Source of the DNA: Mytilus galloprovincialis
Lineage: Eukaryota > Mollusca > Bivalvia > Mytilida > Mytilidae
Assembly: GCF_965363235.1 (NCBI RefSeq)
Contig: NC_134845.1
Coordinates: 62,649,261 to 62,713,260, forward strand
Direction of reading: 5' to 3'
DNA length: 64,000 nucleotides
The translations under genes and the position numbers were made by a program. The notes beneath the pieces were generated by a model, which saw only the letters and a program-made list of their open reading frames with translations, was not told where the DNA came from and did no database searches. Within the stretch, counting starts at the first letter, position 1. Every line of letters starts with the position of its first letter. Positions 14,901-25,770 of the stretch are shown piece by piece.

Positions 14901-17900
14901 GGTGTCCCTTTCAAAAAAAGTATTATTCAATTAAAGCAAACGATATGAAAAAACACCTCTTTTCACCATAACTGTTCTTCTGCAACAGAGATTGTTGCAT
15001 TCATATTTCCAATAAACTTTAACATATTTGGTTTTAATTTTTTTGTTTTGCTAAAATTAAATTTCAAAAACATTCAGGGTCATTATGGGCCCTTTGAGAA
15101 AAGTTTATCCTCCACATCAATTTTAAATGCATAAACATTTTATCTACACTCGTACAATATAACACTTGACACGTTTCAACACAATTTTTGTGTTGAAGTT
15201 ACATTAAGAATAGTTTTTAAGAAGTAAGAACTGTATATAATTCAATTTATTTTTTATCTCTAGATGTGTTATATTTTATTTTGTATTAAATGTTTCTTGG
15301 GCACTTTCTTAACATACTTACATTCTCAACGTTATTGTTTAATAGTTGCATTTGATTAAATGAGGAAAAACGAATGAAATAGCAAAAGGCAATACTTGTA
15401 TAATACTAGGGGAATTACTCACCGAAACACTACGGGATGTGGGTGTCAACATAGCAAAAATGAGATAGCAAGGCTATGATGATGTTCATATGATGAAATC
15501 ATAATCTTTTGGTCAGTTTAATTGAAGTCTGGAGCTGGCATGTCAGTTAACTGCTAGTAGTCTGTTGTTATTTATGTATTATTGTCATTTTGTTTATTTT
15601 CTTTGGTTACATCTTCTGACATCAGACTCGGACTTCTCTTGAACTGAATTTTAATGTGCGTATTGTTATGCGTTTACTTTTATACATTGGTTAGAGGTAT
15701 AGGGGGAGGGTTGAGATCTCACAAACATATTTAACCCCGCCGCATTTTTGCGCCTGTCCCAAGTCAGGAGCCTCTGGCCTTTGTTAGTCTTGTATTATTT
15801 TAATTTTAGTTTTTTGTGTACAATTTGGAAATTAGTATGGCGTTCATTATCACTGGACTAGTATATATTTGTTTGGGGGCCGACTACGGGACGCCTCTGG
15901 GTGCGGGAATTTCTCGCTGCATTGAAGACCTGTTGGTGACCCTCTGCTGTTGTTTTTTATTTGGTCGGTTTGTTGTCTTTTTGACACATTCCCCATTTCC
16001 AGTCTCAATTTTATTATGTACGGAAAATACAACGGTGTACAGGCCAGAATATCAAACATCATATATACCATAGGCAACCTATGTACATTGTGAAACTCAG
16101 TGTATGAACTTAGCGGAAGAGCACAGTTGTAAGAACAATTCGGTCCGTAACGTCATGACAGTCGTTCAAAAAAATAAGGTTTGCCTTCGACTATTCTTCA
16201 AAGCTCTACAAGCTTTCTTTAGACGCAGCTGCGAATAAGAATAAGGAACAACGAATAAAATTAAGAACTCTGTGCGAAACGCGGTAGACTAGTCGAGAAT
16301 ATGCTCTGTATACGTTCAAAACAGCTTTTCCGATAGTTGTCTATCTATTAGAACGGTTACAAAACTAAATAAACGACAAGGCAGGCAAACATCTCGCGTC
16401 GCTAAGGTTTCAGTTTGTAATTGCATTAGTAGTATCAAAGCATGTACTACAGAGTACAGTTCATTTGTCAACTTTTCTTCAAAGTGCTGAATGCAACCTT
16501 ATCAAGGCTGTGAAGAATGCAAAACCGTAATTGAAATGTTGCGTTCTGAGCAAATGATGATAATGTTTGGAACAAGCAATACGAAACCACTAGAGCCTTT
16601 TTATATTGTTGAAAATGTTCTTAGGCAGTGTGGAAGGCAAACCTCGAGAGCTAACCATTCAACTACCAGCCCAGTAGTCAGCACTTTTTGTGCTGACATG
16701 AATTATCATTGATATGGTTATATTTATAAATAAACTGTTTACAAAATTTAGAACTTTTGAAATACTAAGACTTTTCTTCCTAAGTCATATAATACTTTAG
16801 TTGGATTTGGCAAAACTTTTAGGAATTTTGGTCCTGAATGCTCTTCAACTTCGTTCTTTATTTGGCCTTTTTTTAAATTTTGGATTCGAGCGTCACTGAG
16901 TCTTTTGCAGATGAAACGCGCGTCTGGCGTATGTACAAAATTTAGTCCTGGTACCTATGATGAGTTTATTCATATGAAATAACGAATCATTACTGGCGCG
17001 TTTCTCTCTACTATCTGTTTCTGGATCATATGATCACGGAACTTGTTCTTCGACTTTTGAAGTCAGAAAACCGCTTTCATGCACAATGTGTTCTTCCTTG
17101 TGTAGTCGAACAAATAACAAAAAACGACCAAATTTTCACAATTCATAAAACATACCTGATGGATATCGAGTTGTTAGAATACTTTAAGAGAGAGTCGAAC
17201 GCTGATAAGCTCGCTGTCGGATCCCACCTAATTGTAGTGATAAAGTGCCGACAACACTGTGTCAAACGCTTGATATTGCTAATTCCGCATTGTATTCGTC
17301 TATTGATACAATACTGTGCGTTTTTTTAACAATGCCCGTTATCAGTGCTACATCCGAAAGGTCGTTAAGCGTACTGAAACATTTGAAAACGCACATCCGT
17401 TCAACTATGAAAAATTACAAATTGTTAGCTTTGGGTTTAATGCACATCCATCGTGATTTTGAATTCAATTTAGGTCATTTTGTTGAAAAATGTTTTTCAA
17501 TACACTGTGTTACTAATTAGCCATCAGAACGCACCATTTTCAGCCTAGTAAAATAACAACCCGAACCCCCCTCCCCCGGGTTTTGCGCACACTTCAAATG
17601 GACCCTGCTACGCCACAGGAATTTAAATTATTAAGAGATATGGTTTCTAACTTTCTACAAGGACACTTTCAAATTAATGATAATCAAAATTATGATTAAC
17701 GTTCAGCTAATGAACAACAATTTTCTTCCGAAGTCAAAAACTATTTTTCAAGAACACATTTATAAATTTTGGTTCTCAGATATGGAACAGTTTACCATCT
17801 TAGAGATGGTATACCGCAAAAAAAAAAGGTGCAAACATAATAGAACACCATAGCTGGATTGCGACAATTAGTGTCTCTTCGGTGATTTAAGGGATCGAAA

Positions 17901-20900
17901 CGATTGTCGGATCTCATACAATTTACCTCAATATACCCTCTTTTCTGAAGAAACGAAATAGGATGAACAGATCAAATAAACCCGACGGAAAATATAAAAT
18001 AGGCCCAAAGGAATAATATATGAACAAGTCCAAATTGAAAACAACCTATTGCGTTGGATAATAACTCAACTAAATATACGGCTTCATGCAAAATAAATGT
18101 CTTGGTAGAGGATTCTAAATACAACACGAACAACATTTACAAACTGAAATAATCGTCTTGATATTTTGATAGCTTTACCAATTATAAATAATCAATACGC
18201 TGGTACGTTTTTTATATTGATGTATGGGGAGCAGGAATACATTCCTCACAGCTGCATTAGTACAGTAATGAAGCCTGAGTTACAGGAAACAAGTGATAAT
18301 AGGAAAATGACTCATTCTTTTTTTAATTTCATTCATGCCCGCTCGATAAACTCCCATTAGCATTCTTATCCAAAACCTTTCCCTAGCAAGTTTGTCGGTC
18401 CTCGACCAACCTTCGATGTGGTCTATGATACAGATCAGCTTAAGCGTGCCCAGGTAATCTCATATGATGAGTTACGAGGAGGTTGCACTTGCAGGAGTTG
18501 TCACTTCGACGACTATTTACGTGTTTGTTGAATGGCTGTTCTGTCTCGCCAACCTACTGCATGGCTCATGGAAGTGAAGAAGGTATACAACATTCACATA
18601 CACTGAAAAATTTACACAGACGAAGTTGAGTGGCAAGTAAATGTTTGATTATTCAGTATCTGTTGATCAGTGGTTGTCATTTGTAAATTTGGTTCTTAAG
18701 TGTTGCTCTTTTCAAGTTAAACCTGAACTATCATATTGCCTGTCGATACTTTTTTTGACATTTCTTTAGTCATGTTTCCTTAAGGATTTTCGAATGTCAT
18801 GGTTTTGGAATCCTCTGTTTTTTTTTATTTGAATGTCTTTAAAAAATGCCAAGTGACCCTCATTTTGTGTTTTTATAAATCTTGTACATGTATATAATGT
18901 AAAAGATGATAAGCCATCTGTAAACATGGTAAAAGTCTCTTAACATTTTAAAATTGCAAATTGGACTTGGTAATTATACGAAGAAACCTAAATGGTGATC
19001 AATACATCAGAGAAGTTCTACGGCCAGAAGTTATACCTCATTTTGATAACCACCCATTAACTACAAGACCTGTGTTTATGGATGACAACGCTAGACCGCA
19101 TCGTTCAAGGGCGGTTACCGCATTTCTTCAAGGCGAAGCTGTAACTGCTCTTCCATGGTCTGCCATGAGCCCGGATTTGAATCTCATAGTGCTTATTTTG
19201 GACGCCTTATGCCGTCGGGTACATACAGCTGATCCGCCTGTACAAAAACGTCAGTTGGAAACAGCTTTCTCATGGAATTGCGGCAAATACCACAGCAGGA
19301 AATCTAATGACTTACTGGAGGGGTAAGACACAGGTTGAGGCCAGCATCCAATCACGTGGTGGTTTCACCTGATATTGAATTATGAACCATGGATATTGTT
19401 AACAGATTTACAATGGAGGTATTATAAGTGAAATGACATAAGTATCATTCATAACGAACTCAGAATGTCCATTCTTAAAATAGACATGTTTAAGTGTTTA
19501 AACTGGACTTTTTGTTGCAATTTGTTGTATTTTTCTTAAAGCGAATACTATGTCCTAACAGGCTGCATTACTATGTTTGCCACCAATTGTTCTGGGATCC
19601 AATGACACTGATCATAATTATACATGTTATATTTGACAATTCCAAAAAAAACTTGGGGATGCTTAACTTTTTTCTTTGTGTATATATATTATTGGCATAT
19701 GCTTATCTGTGTCTTGGCATTGCAGAAGGTCATGTTTTTCTCTGACTTTTTATGACGCCTTTACTCTAAACTCATTCGATGTTCGATGTATACTAATTGA
19801 TCAATTAGTCTAAGATTCACTAATGAGTTAATATCGGCATTGAACTTGCTGTCAGTAACTGGGAATACTCTTAGATAAATAAGGCCGTTAGTTTTCCCGT
19901 TTAATAGATTAATATTTGAAACTTTGGTGCCTCTTATACTTTACTTGCGGGATGATTATTGTTGAATGCCATAAGGTGACCTATAATGTTTAAGATCTTT
20001 GTCATTTGCTCTCTTGTGAAGAGTATATACATTGGCAATCATACCACATCTTCTTTTTGTTGAAAATAAACGACCATTAATTCAAGTTTTTATTGGACAT
20101 GTTACATTACGTCATTTCAGATAGCATCATTGAAAACACGGCACGATACACACTGGATCAGGATAAGGAAATGCAAAACAAAGTTCTTAAAAGGGAAGTT
20201 TTGAATAAACAAGTGTGTATCGATGTGTTAGAACACAATAGTGGTGACAAAGATTTAGCAGTGAAAGTGAATAGTGCATCTTTAATGTCATCACTCATTT
20301 CAAATACAGGTAGGATATGTAGTTTTGGGTTCTAATTCTAAAAAAATAGAGACAAACTATAGTACCACTTAATGCATATTTATATACATCATGTAAGAAG
20401 TTGTATATCTTATAATGTGTTAACCTCTTTACTTTTTATTCCATTAGTCTTTTCGTCAATTCGTATGCAAATCTTGCTGCCTATACTTTTACTTTTAAAT
20501 AAAAGCATACAGTTTTTGAATCATTTTCGTCTTTATTGACATAAATGACAAGTGTTTTCTAGTATTTGCAAAGTTTATGTTACAAGAAAAGGTCTCGTCT
20601 CCAAAGAAAAACACACAGCATCCTAATAATTGATAAATTTCAATGAGGTATTAACTTAGATGTATCGAAAGGGTAAATCGTTTTATTTTAGTTATATAGC
20701 ACAATTGTTAGTTACCATATATCTAACCATGAAGTATAGTTCACGGCGGTTACCCCATGAATGACTTCTACCTTTACATCAGTCATTAACGCATGTCTTT
20801 TGAATAGTAGTTCTAAGATCAGTTTAAAAGAAAACAGATATATCTTGTAAATGTTGTAAATTGTTTTTATGTCAGGTAAAAAAAAGAAAAAACGTTATCA

Positions 20901-23900
20901 ACAGAAATACATCCCTATCACGAAAAAAACGCGTTAAAATAATTTAACGCGTTTGGCAAATAAATTATCTGTTCGTTACCGTTTTTCCCAGAATTTGAAA
21001 GAATCCAGTATCAATATTTTAATAAACGCAAACCCTTACTACGGGACCAACCTTTAAACTCTGAAACTTAACAAAGAAAGAACAAAATTATACACTATTA
21101 ACTTTGTATCAAAAATTAGTCTAAATCTATTACCCTAATTTATCCTCAATCCTTTGACTGGTTCCAAGGTTTGAACTGATTTGATAAACAATTATAAACT
21201 TGCAAAAGCCAAAACAGCACACTGGCTTCACAACAATAAGATCGGTTGCTTGTTTGTTTACTCTACATCCAGTGTCAAACATCTCATGCATGTTCAGTAA
21301 GAAAACAAAATAACAATAAATACAAAAAGTAAATGCTTTAATAGTGGTCGTGCGAGATAACGATCGGTGAGATTTAGACTGACATTGGAAATCGAGGGTG
21401 TATTTGATAAGGAGAGTAATTTGACTTCCAACAGGCCACCGCTTGAATAATTTTTACAAATGTCCTTAACGTGAATAGAACGTTGCACTCTCTTACACTA
21501 GGCATTAAACAATGCTCTGTTATTAACTGATATCATTTTGATTGGCATATTAAGCAGAATCATTATCACACTTTTTAGTTGTTAACAACTGTCCTATACA
21601 TCACAATTATTAATTATTGGTGTATCCCTGTGTGAACCAGTGGGTTGACTTATCGAAATTGTCTTCTATGCTAGGGCTATATACCTACGGATTATAATTG
21701 ATCAATTATATAAAAAAAATGTGTTTCACACACATACTTGTTTTAATCAACATTTAATAACCCGTTTGGTTGCAAAATTTAGAAGAAGAAAACACGGTTT
21801 GGTAAATCACTTTATTTAGAAGGGGGAGGAAAGTGACCAACCTACGATTTTTTGGCAGAATTCAAAATCGAAATGATATAAGATATAAGTTATTATAATT
21901 CTATCCATGCGTTATTTGGTCTTAAGATACAGTTGTTAAGTGTGTTCGTTGATTTTTGTACCTGTAGTCGTTTTTCCAATTTTGAATTGGAACAAGTATA
22001 CTGTCTATAATTGTGGTATAAATTGACCCAAAATTTTAAGCAAAACAATACTCCATGACAATTTTTCGAAGGATTTATTGTTCTGATGTTCAGACTTGTG
22101 GAAATGTTGTTCAGGTATAATTATAAAAACATGCGATACAAGTTGAAAATATCAATGAATTAACAAACGTATCTTTCTCAAAATTAAATAAATTATGTGA
22201 AAAAAATTGGTGAGTATTTTTTGAATAATTAAGTACAGCTATTTGTAAGATCCAGGCAGGGGGTGATTCCTGTATGTCTCAGAACTGCTTTATTCTTATA
22301 TATAAGAGGCATCTAAGATTGAAATAAAGTTTGCAACCTTTTTTTTTCAATTTTGTTGAACGGTTGCTATGGAAACATGCAGCCATGTTTTGAGGAATTT
22401 ATGATAAAATCAGATATGAAAATTGGAAAATATCTACTTTTTGGTTGCAGCATATTTATGATAATGACAATGTCAAGAAAAAAAATAATTTGAATATATT
22501 ATTAAGCATTATTTAAATTCATATTTTGATGTTGAGGTTGTGAAATTATTTTTTGATATAAGGCTAAAATGGTTTATAAAAAAGTGCAAAAATCTGTATT
22601 TTGACATTTTCTGAAAAAAGCTTAAACATCATATTTGAAATCAACAAAAAATGACATTTGGCAGACAAGTTCATTGTAAACTATGATTGCATCTTAAAGA
22701 TAATATATTGAATTATTAAAAGCAGGAAAAAAACATCTGTTTTTTTTTTGTAAATTTTTGAAACCATGGCAATAAAAAATTAGTAAAATTCATAAAAATG
22801 ACAAAACACAATACTTGCTCATTATCAAGAGTTTTGCTATTTTTTTATATTAAATCAATTTAACAGACAATACAACTTATAATTTGTGTGAAAATAATAA
22901 AAAATATATAAGCTTTAATTTAAGTGGCTGAAAGACCATAGCAACATAAAAATGCCAAGCAACCGGTCTGAAATTGCCGAAATAATTAAGAATCAGCATT
23001 AAATACATGGTTTCTAGGTATTGGATACATATTAATAATGGAGATTGAATTATATACGCATCTGTTAGATAGTGAACACTAGATCTACTTTTGGTAATAA
23101 GCCATCCGGCCAGTGTCATCATGGTCATCAGCCAAAATGTCGAAAAAATTGGTGAAGTGTACAAAGGAATGATTAAACCAAAAATATCTACATCATTTAT
23201 AAATTGTATCTTTAAAAAAAATATATGGATTGTTTTCAATCATTCATAAAAAAAAAATGATACACTATGAATGATCAAATTAACAAAGTTAACATAATAG
23301 ACAATTTAACACAAAAAAAAACCCAAAATTGAAAAAAAACTTTCCTATATGGGATTACTTTATCACAATTGACCAAATTTAGCCACAATAATCAATACGG
23401 TGGTCCGTTAATCCCGTCTGCCAAACAACATGGCCGACATTGTTAAAAAATAAAACATAGGGGTAAATAGCAATGTTTACCTCTGATAAAAAAAAGCAAA
23501 ATTATAATGAGTGCATTATTTCATGCATCAGTTATAAACAAAAATATAAGTTGAACAACTCAGGCTTCATGGAGCCTCTACTTTTTTTGATTTTTTTTTA
23601 TACTTTTGTTTTTACAGTTAACAGTACCGAGGAAAACATAAATCGTATCATTCGAGAGAATAAATGGGAAACCTGTGCACTCGTTCTATGCATCTTATTT
23701 TGTGATGGATTCAATACAGATTGGCTAACATTAAAGCTAACTCCAGAGACAAAGAAAGCAAAACTTCGAGGCATTGTAAACGTGTTTAACATAGATTTTT
23801 TCAGTGAAAATTCCATGTTTGCTTTGAAATCTGCCTTTTCATCATTAAATGGCACATATTTAATGAGACAGAGAGATTCAACTGAGTACAAAATTATCAA

Positions 23901-25770
23901 TGCTATGATCTATCAACAAGTTTCTGTAACATGTGGTAAGAGTTTCACAAAATGTTTTATAGAATATGCTTCTAGTTCTTTGATTCGTGACCAATTCCTC
24001 TTTCTCTCCTTCAAACCCGCTCAATTAAATGATGATTTTATAGTATTATCAGAGGAGGAAGAAAGAACGTATTTTGAACGATTGTTACGTGACTTACGAG
24101 AGTTAGATTTTACAAGTACGTTTCATAATAAACAATTACAATATCCACCTTTTATTGATAAAATGATACAATTCTATGAAAAGAACGAAGACGCAAAACA
24201 AGTACTGAAAGAACTAGACATAAATGGTCGGACTGTAGAGGAAGTTGACAGAAACAGTCGTGGCTCGTCTGCTACAACACCATTAATCGAATCAGCATCA
24301 GGTGGTTACGTTGACATAGTTAATTTTCTAATTGATGTTGTTAAAAGTGAAGTCAATAATAGAGACGGGAAAGGTAAAACAGCTTTATATAAGGCATCTG
24401 AAGAAGGAAACACAACTGTTGTGCAACTGCTACTGGCAAACAATGCAGAGGTCAACCTATGTACCATGTATAACGAGTCTCCATTGTATGTTGCATGTAA
24501 AGAAAAATACTGCGTTATTGTTGATATCTTACTAAAGAACAATGCAAATGTCTCTCATTGTACAAGCAGTAACAAATCTCCATTGTATGAGGCCTGTGCA
24601 GAAGGGGGTTATGATATAGTAAAATTGTTATTAAAACAAAATGCTGACGTCAATCAATGTGATGATACTGGTAAATCACCGTTATATATGGCATGTGCAC
24701 ATGGATACACATATATAGTAAATGTGTTATTGCAAAAGGTCGTATCTCAATTGAATGCAGCCGTTGATGAGGGTAGTCACGAACTAGTAGACCCATTGTT
24801 ACAGAATGTTGTTGATGTCAATCAGTGTGACAATGATGGAGAATCTCCATTATATGTAGCTTGTGCTCGAGGGTATACAGATATAGTGGAAATTTTATTA
24901 AAGACAGAGGTTGATGTCAATAAGTGTAACAGAATGGACGATTCACCATTAAATATAGCCTGTATGGCAGGTTACATAGAAATTGTAGAACGATTACTAT
25001 CGAAAGCTGCTGATGTCAATCTATTTGACCTCGAGGGAGAGTCTCCATTACATATGGCATGTACAGGAGGTCATAAAGATATTGTAGAAATATTATTGAA
25101 GGAAAATGCCAATGTCAATCAATGTGACAATGATGGAAAATCTCCATTACATGTGGCATGCGCTGCAGGTTATACAGATATAGTAGAAATTCTATTGAAA
25201 GCACATGCAAATATAAATAAGTATTACGGTGAAAAACAAGAGTTTCCTTTATATGTAGCATGTGCAGGAGGTTATATAGATATTGTTGAAATTTTATTAA
25301 AGAATGATGCAGATGTCTGTCAATGTAACGTAGAAGAAGAGACACCATTATTTGTGGCCTGTGCAATGGGATACACAGATATAGTGGAATTATTGCTGCA
25401 TAGAAATTCTAAAGCCAGTCAGTGCAATAAAGCGGGGTCATTTCCGTTGTATGTAGCATGTGCCAGGGGACGTACAGATATAGTGAAAATGTTACTGCAA
25501 AAGGATCCTGATGTTTTACTATGTACACAACCAGAATATTCCCCTTTACATGTGGTATGTGATTTTGATTCATTTAAACATCTTCAATATAGTAAACATG
25601 GTAAAGATGTTTATGAAAAGAAAGTTAAAGATCACATCGCAATTGTAGAATTGTTAATCTCGTGCAATGTAGATGCAAATAAGATGGATTCAAAACAGCA
25701 AACACCCCTGGATATAGCCAAAAAATCGGGCTGCTCGGAACTAATAAATATTCTTGATAACCTATCATAA
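6322..25770 (+). CDS. Gene A: transmembrane cysteine-rich receptor with cytoplasmic ankyrin repeats (10 exons)
   Basis: Reconstructed exons: 6322-6342, 6692-6887, 8189-8503, 10502-10568, 11777-11835, 12936-13010, 13548-13598, 14648-14743, 20121-20309, 23618-25770. All introns are GT-AG, every junction phase matches, and the total is 3222 bases (1073 residues plus stop). Order: signal peptide (1-about 21), cysteine-rich ectodomain with NGS, NGT and NST sites, membrane helix (about 235-255), basic RKTRK stop-transfer, coiled coil (about 263-293), helical linker (294-356), a stretch like the C-terminal part of bivalve STAND/NLR-like NTPase modules (about 361-553), then about 14 ankyrin repeats (about 576-1068). 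Known of the family: bivalves have many membrane proteins with this ectodomain style and a STAND-ankyrin cytoplasmic part. No Walker A motif is seen here, so the NTPase core seems lost or was missed. The ectodomain-to-coiled-coil join is strong; the joins over introns 8 and 9 rest on phase only. Function is inferred as surface recognition and scaffolding. Confidence 0.82.
6692..6887 (+). CDS. Gene A exon 2 (signal peptide core and first cysteine block)
   Basis: The acceptor is a polypyrimidine tract ending in CAG at 6691; the donor is GTAATT at 6888 (phase 1). It encodes the hydrophobic part of the signal peptide and then a secreted segment starting near CPENMMWNLRAKSLCG, with four cysteines. 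The join to exon 3 rebuilds a glycine (SG|NIF). The continuous reading frame runs a few codons past the donor, but that tail is intronic. Confidence 0.8.
7010..7310. repeat. Mussel dispersed repeat ('GATATGGTACGATTGCCATC' family)
   Basis: In gene A intron 2. Opens with the family's diagnostic 'tggtacgattgccatcgaga' stretch followed by CAACTCT. Further copies or fragments lie at 26405, 41845, 48035 and 52285, and in the opposite orientation near 1250, 20040 and 28770. Confidence 0.7.
8189..8503 (+). CDS. Gene A exon 3 (main cysteine-rich ectodomain)
   Basis: The acceptor is CTTTCAG at 8188 and the donor GTACTT at 8504, phase 1 at both ends. It holds the diagnostic block of the domain: RYQPHKWW, SDCQYLKSMC, GEGQ, KCRCDY, then a C-x-C-DP-x-EEDCSCY run and KKC. 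I recognise this pattern from uncharacterised bivalve membrane proteins; I know no named database domain for it. Potential N-glycosylation sites are NGS, NGT and NST. The open reading frame visible from 8131 starts in the intron. Confidence 0.85.
8706..9173. repeat. Direct-repeat pair flanking a hairpin unit
   Basis: A segment of about 110 bases (8706-8817) containing ACGCGCGTTTCGTCTACATA recurs at 9056-9173. Between them 8989-9052 can fold (ACCACTGGG against CCCAGTGGT). I recognise this as a common mussel dispersed repeat. It lies in gene A intron 3. A reverse copy of part of it is near 16870-16960. Confidence 0.75.
10502..10568 (+). CDS. Gene A exon 4 (end of cysteine-rich domain)
   Basis: A 67-base exon between CTTTTCAG (ending 10501) and GTAAGA (10569). 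Joined to exon 3 it reads LTP-D-YDCVNVHAWTG and then FVCP. This restores the family's usual pattern of 'LTPDY-x-C' followed by an aromatic/glycine stretch and 'CP', which supports skipping the candidate exon near 9353. It ends in phase 2. Confidence 0.8.
11777..11835 (+). CDS. Gene A exon 5 (juxtamembrane stalk)
   Basis: A 59-base exon between a CTAACAG acceptor (ending 11776) and a GTAAGC donor (11836). It starts in phase 2 and ends in phase 1, the only combination that bridges exons 4 and 6. It encodes FTKEKLLPRRTTVCPLIIR, a short stalk with one cysteine. It is small, so its reality rests on the phase fit and good splice sites. Confidence 0.65.
11894..11947. repeat. (AATC)n-(AACC)n microsatellite
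   Basis: About eight AATC units followed by about five AACC units in gene A intron 5. Confidence 0.95.
12936..13010 (+). CDS. Gene A exon 6 (first half of membrane helix)
   Basis: The acceptor is TGTTGTAG and the donor GTTTGT (weak but GT). The frame forced by exon 5 reads through to AMFGVILIFG, the outer half of a transmembrane helix; the other two frames contain early stops. Confidence 0.75.
13548..13598 (+). CDS. Gene A exon 7 (second half of membrane helix and stop-transfer)
   Basis: The acceptor is TTTTCAG and the donor GTAAGT, length 51 bases, phase 1 at both ends. It encodes LLNIIVFAIIRKTRKL. Joined to exon 6 this makes one hydrophobic span of about 21 residues followed by a basic RKTRK patch, which fixes a type I topology with the ankyrin end in the cytoplasm. 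Confidence 0.8.
14648..14743 (+). CDS. Gene A exon 8 (cytoplasmic coiled coil)
   Basis: The acceptor is ATCTTAG and the donor GTATTT, 96 bases, phase 1 at both ends. It encodes a charged helix with leucine/isoleucine heptad character (REDLEKELKGIKGKMELIDE and on). This is a probable oligomerisation segment just inside the membrane. It is followed by the 5.4 kb intron 8. Confidence 0.75.
15710..16019 (+). repeat. Mussel dispersed repeat, copy 1
   Basis: Starts GTTGAGATCTC, contains AACCCCGCCGCATTTTTGCG and CAGGAGCCTCTGGCC, and ends near TTGACACATTCCCCATTTCC. It matches 27574-27885 in the same orientation. Lies in gene A intron 8. Confidence 0.88.
16491..17520 (+). pseudogene. Broken hAT-like (ZMYM1/DUF4371 type) transposase
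   Basis: Fragments lie in different frames: 16491-16712 contains an RQTSRANHSTTSP segment like the RQT-x-R-x-N-x-PA motif of ZMYM1-like hAT proteins. 17030-17230 shows a diverged middle part. 17245-17520 shows the hAT C-terminal dimerisation block (ATSERSLSVLKHLKTHIRST, then LALGLMHIH). Frameshifts and large gaps make it non-functional. It lies in gene A intron 8. Confidence 0.75.
18361..18531 (+). other. Unrecognised 56-codon open frame without ATG
   Basis: Open between stops, it encodes a non-repetitive peptide ending GGCTCRSCHFDDYLRVC. Composition looks protein-like and it ends in TGA. It may be a terminal exon fragment of a transposon or of a captured gene. No start codon and no clear acceptor can be fixed. 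Confidence 0.3.
18961..19372 (+). pseudogene. Tc1/mariner-type transposase C-terminal fragment
   Basis: The frame from 18961 encodes the DDE catalytic half: DLVIIRRNLNGDQYIREV, FMDDNARPHRS, then SPDLNLIVLILDAL. The usual PIEH segment after SPDLN reads LIVL, so the third acidic catalytic residue is replaced by Val. The frame breaks near 19260; the family end (SIQSRGGFT, stop at 19370-19372) appears in another frame. The N-terminal DNA-binding half is absent. A dead copy inside gene A intron 8. Confidence 0.85.
19866..20065 (+). repeat. Mussel repeat tail
   Basis: Blocks TGAATGCCATAAGGTGACCT and TTGGCAATCATACCACATCT are recognised as the 3' part of a dispersed mussel repeat. It ends about 60 bases before gene A exon 9. 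Confidence 0.7.
20121..20309 (+). CDS. Gene A exon 9 (helical linker of unknown fold)
   Basis: The acceptor is ATTTCAG (ending 20120) and the donor GTAGGA (20310), 189 bases, phase 1 at both ends, so it fits exons 8 and 10. The 63-residue product is hydrophilic and helix-prone (start DSIIENTARYTLDQDKEMQN). I do not recognise the fold. It sits where related proteins carry their HEPN or NTPase parts, but shows no Walker motifs. It could be a leftover piece of such a region. Confidence 0.65.
21355..21505 (+). repeat. Decayed copy of the 56060 repeat
   Basis: Shares CAACAGGCCACC, TCCTTAACGTG and GCACTCTCTTACAC in the same order. In gene A intron 9. Confidence 0.7.
22090..23440. repeat. Non-coding repeat upstream of the ankyrin exon
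   Basis: Contains AAAATATCAATGAATT, a nearby GTGAAAAAAATTG, and 'TTGCTATGG'/'AAGCAACC' blocks. The same blocks appear in the same order at 26640-27480 downstream of the exon. The rest is AT-rich and non-coding. Confidence 0.5.
23618..25770 (+). CDS. Gene A exon 10 (STAND-tail remnant and ankyrin repeats)
   Basis: The frame is open from 23473, but a long T-rich tract ending in TTTACAG at 23617 marks an acceptor. The first 48 codons upstream, including a hydrophobic run from the T-tract, are therefore intron. The exon begins VNSTEENINR. Residues about 361-553 of the protein contain the patterns ALVLCILF, LNGTYL, CFIEYASSSLI and DQFLFLS. These resemble the segment C-terminal to the NTPase in bivalve nSTAND-ankyrin proteins (recalled, not searched). 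About 14 ankyrin repeats follow, with the repeated core PLYVACA-x-GYTDIVEILL; the fifth is enlarged and irregular. Stop TAA is at 25768-25770; AATAAA at 26099 may be the poly(A) signal. Confidence 0.92.

Larger units (their letters stand above)
14744..20120 (+). other. Gene A intron 8: transposon-rich
   Basis: The largest intron of gene A. It contains a mussel repeat (15710), the hAT relic (16491-17520), an unrecognised 56-codon frame (18361-18531), the mariner fragment (18961) and a repeat tail (19866-20065). I see no further exon that would supply an NTPase P-loop. Confidence 0.6.

Noticed and set aside
22877..23239. 120-codon minus-strand frame
   Set aside because: Falls in a non-coding repeat; hydrophobic and AT-driven, no start or splice support.
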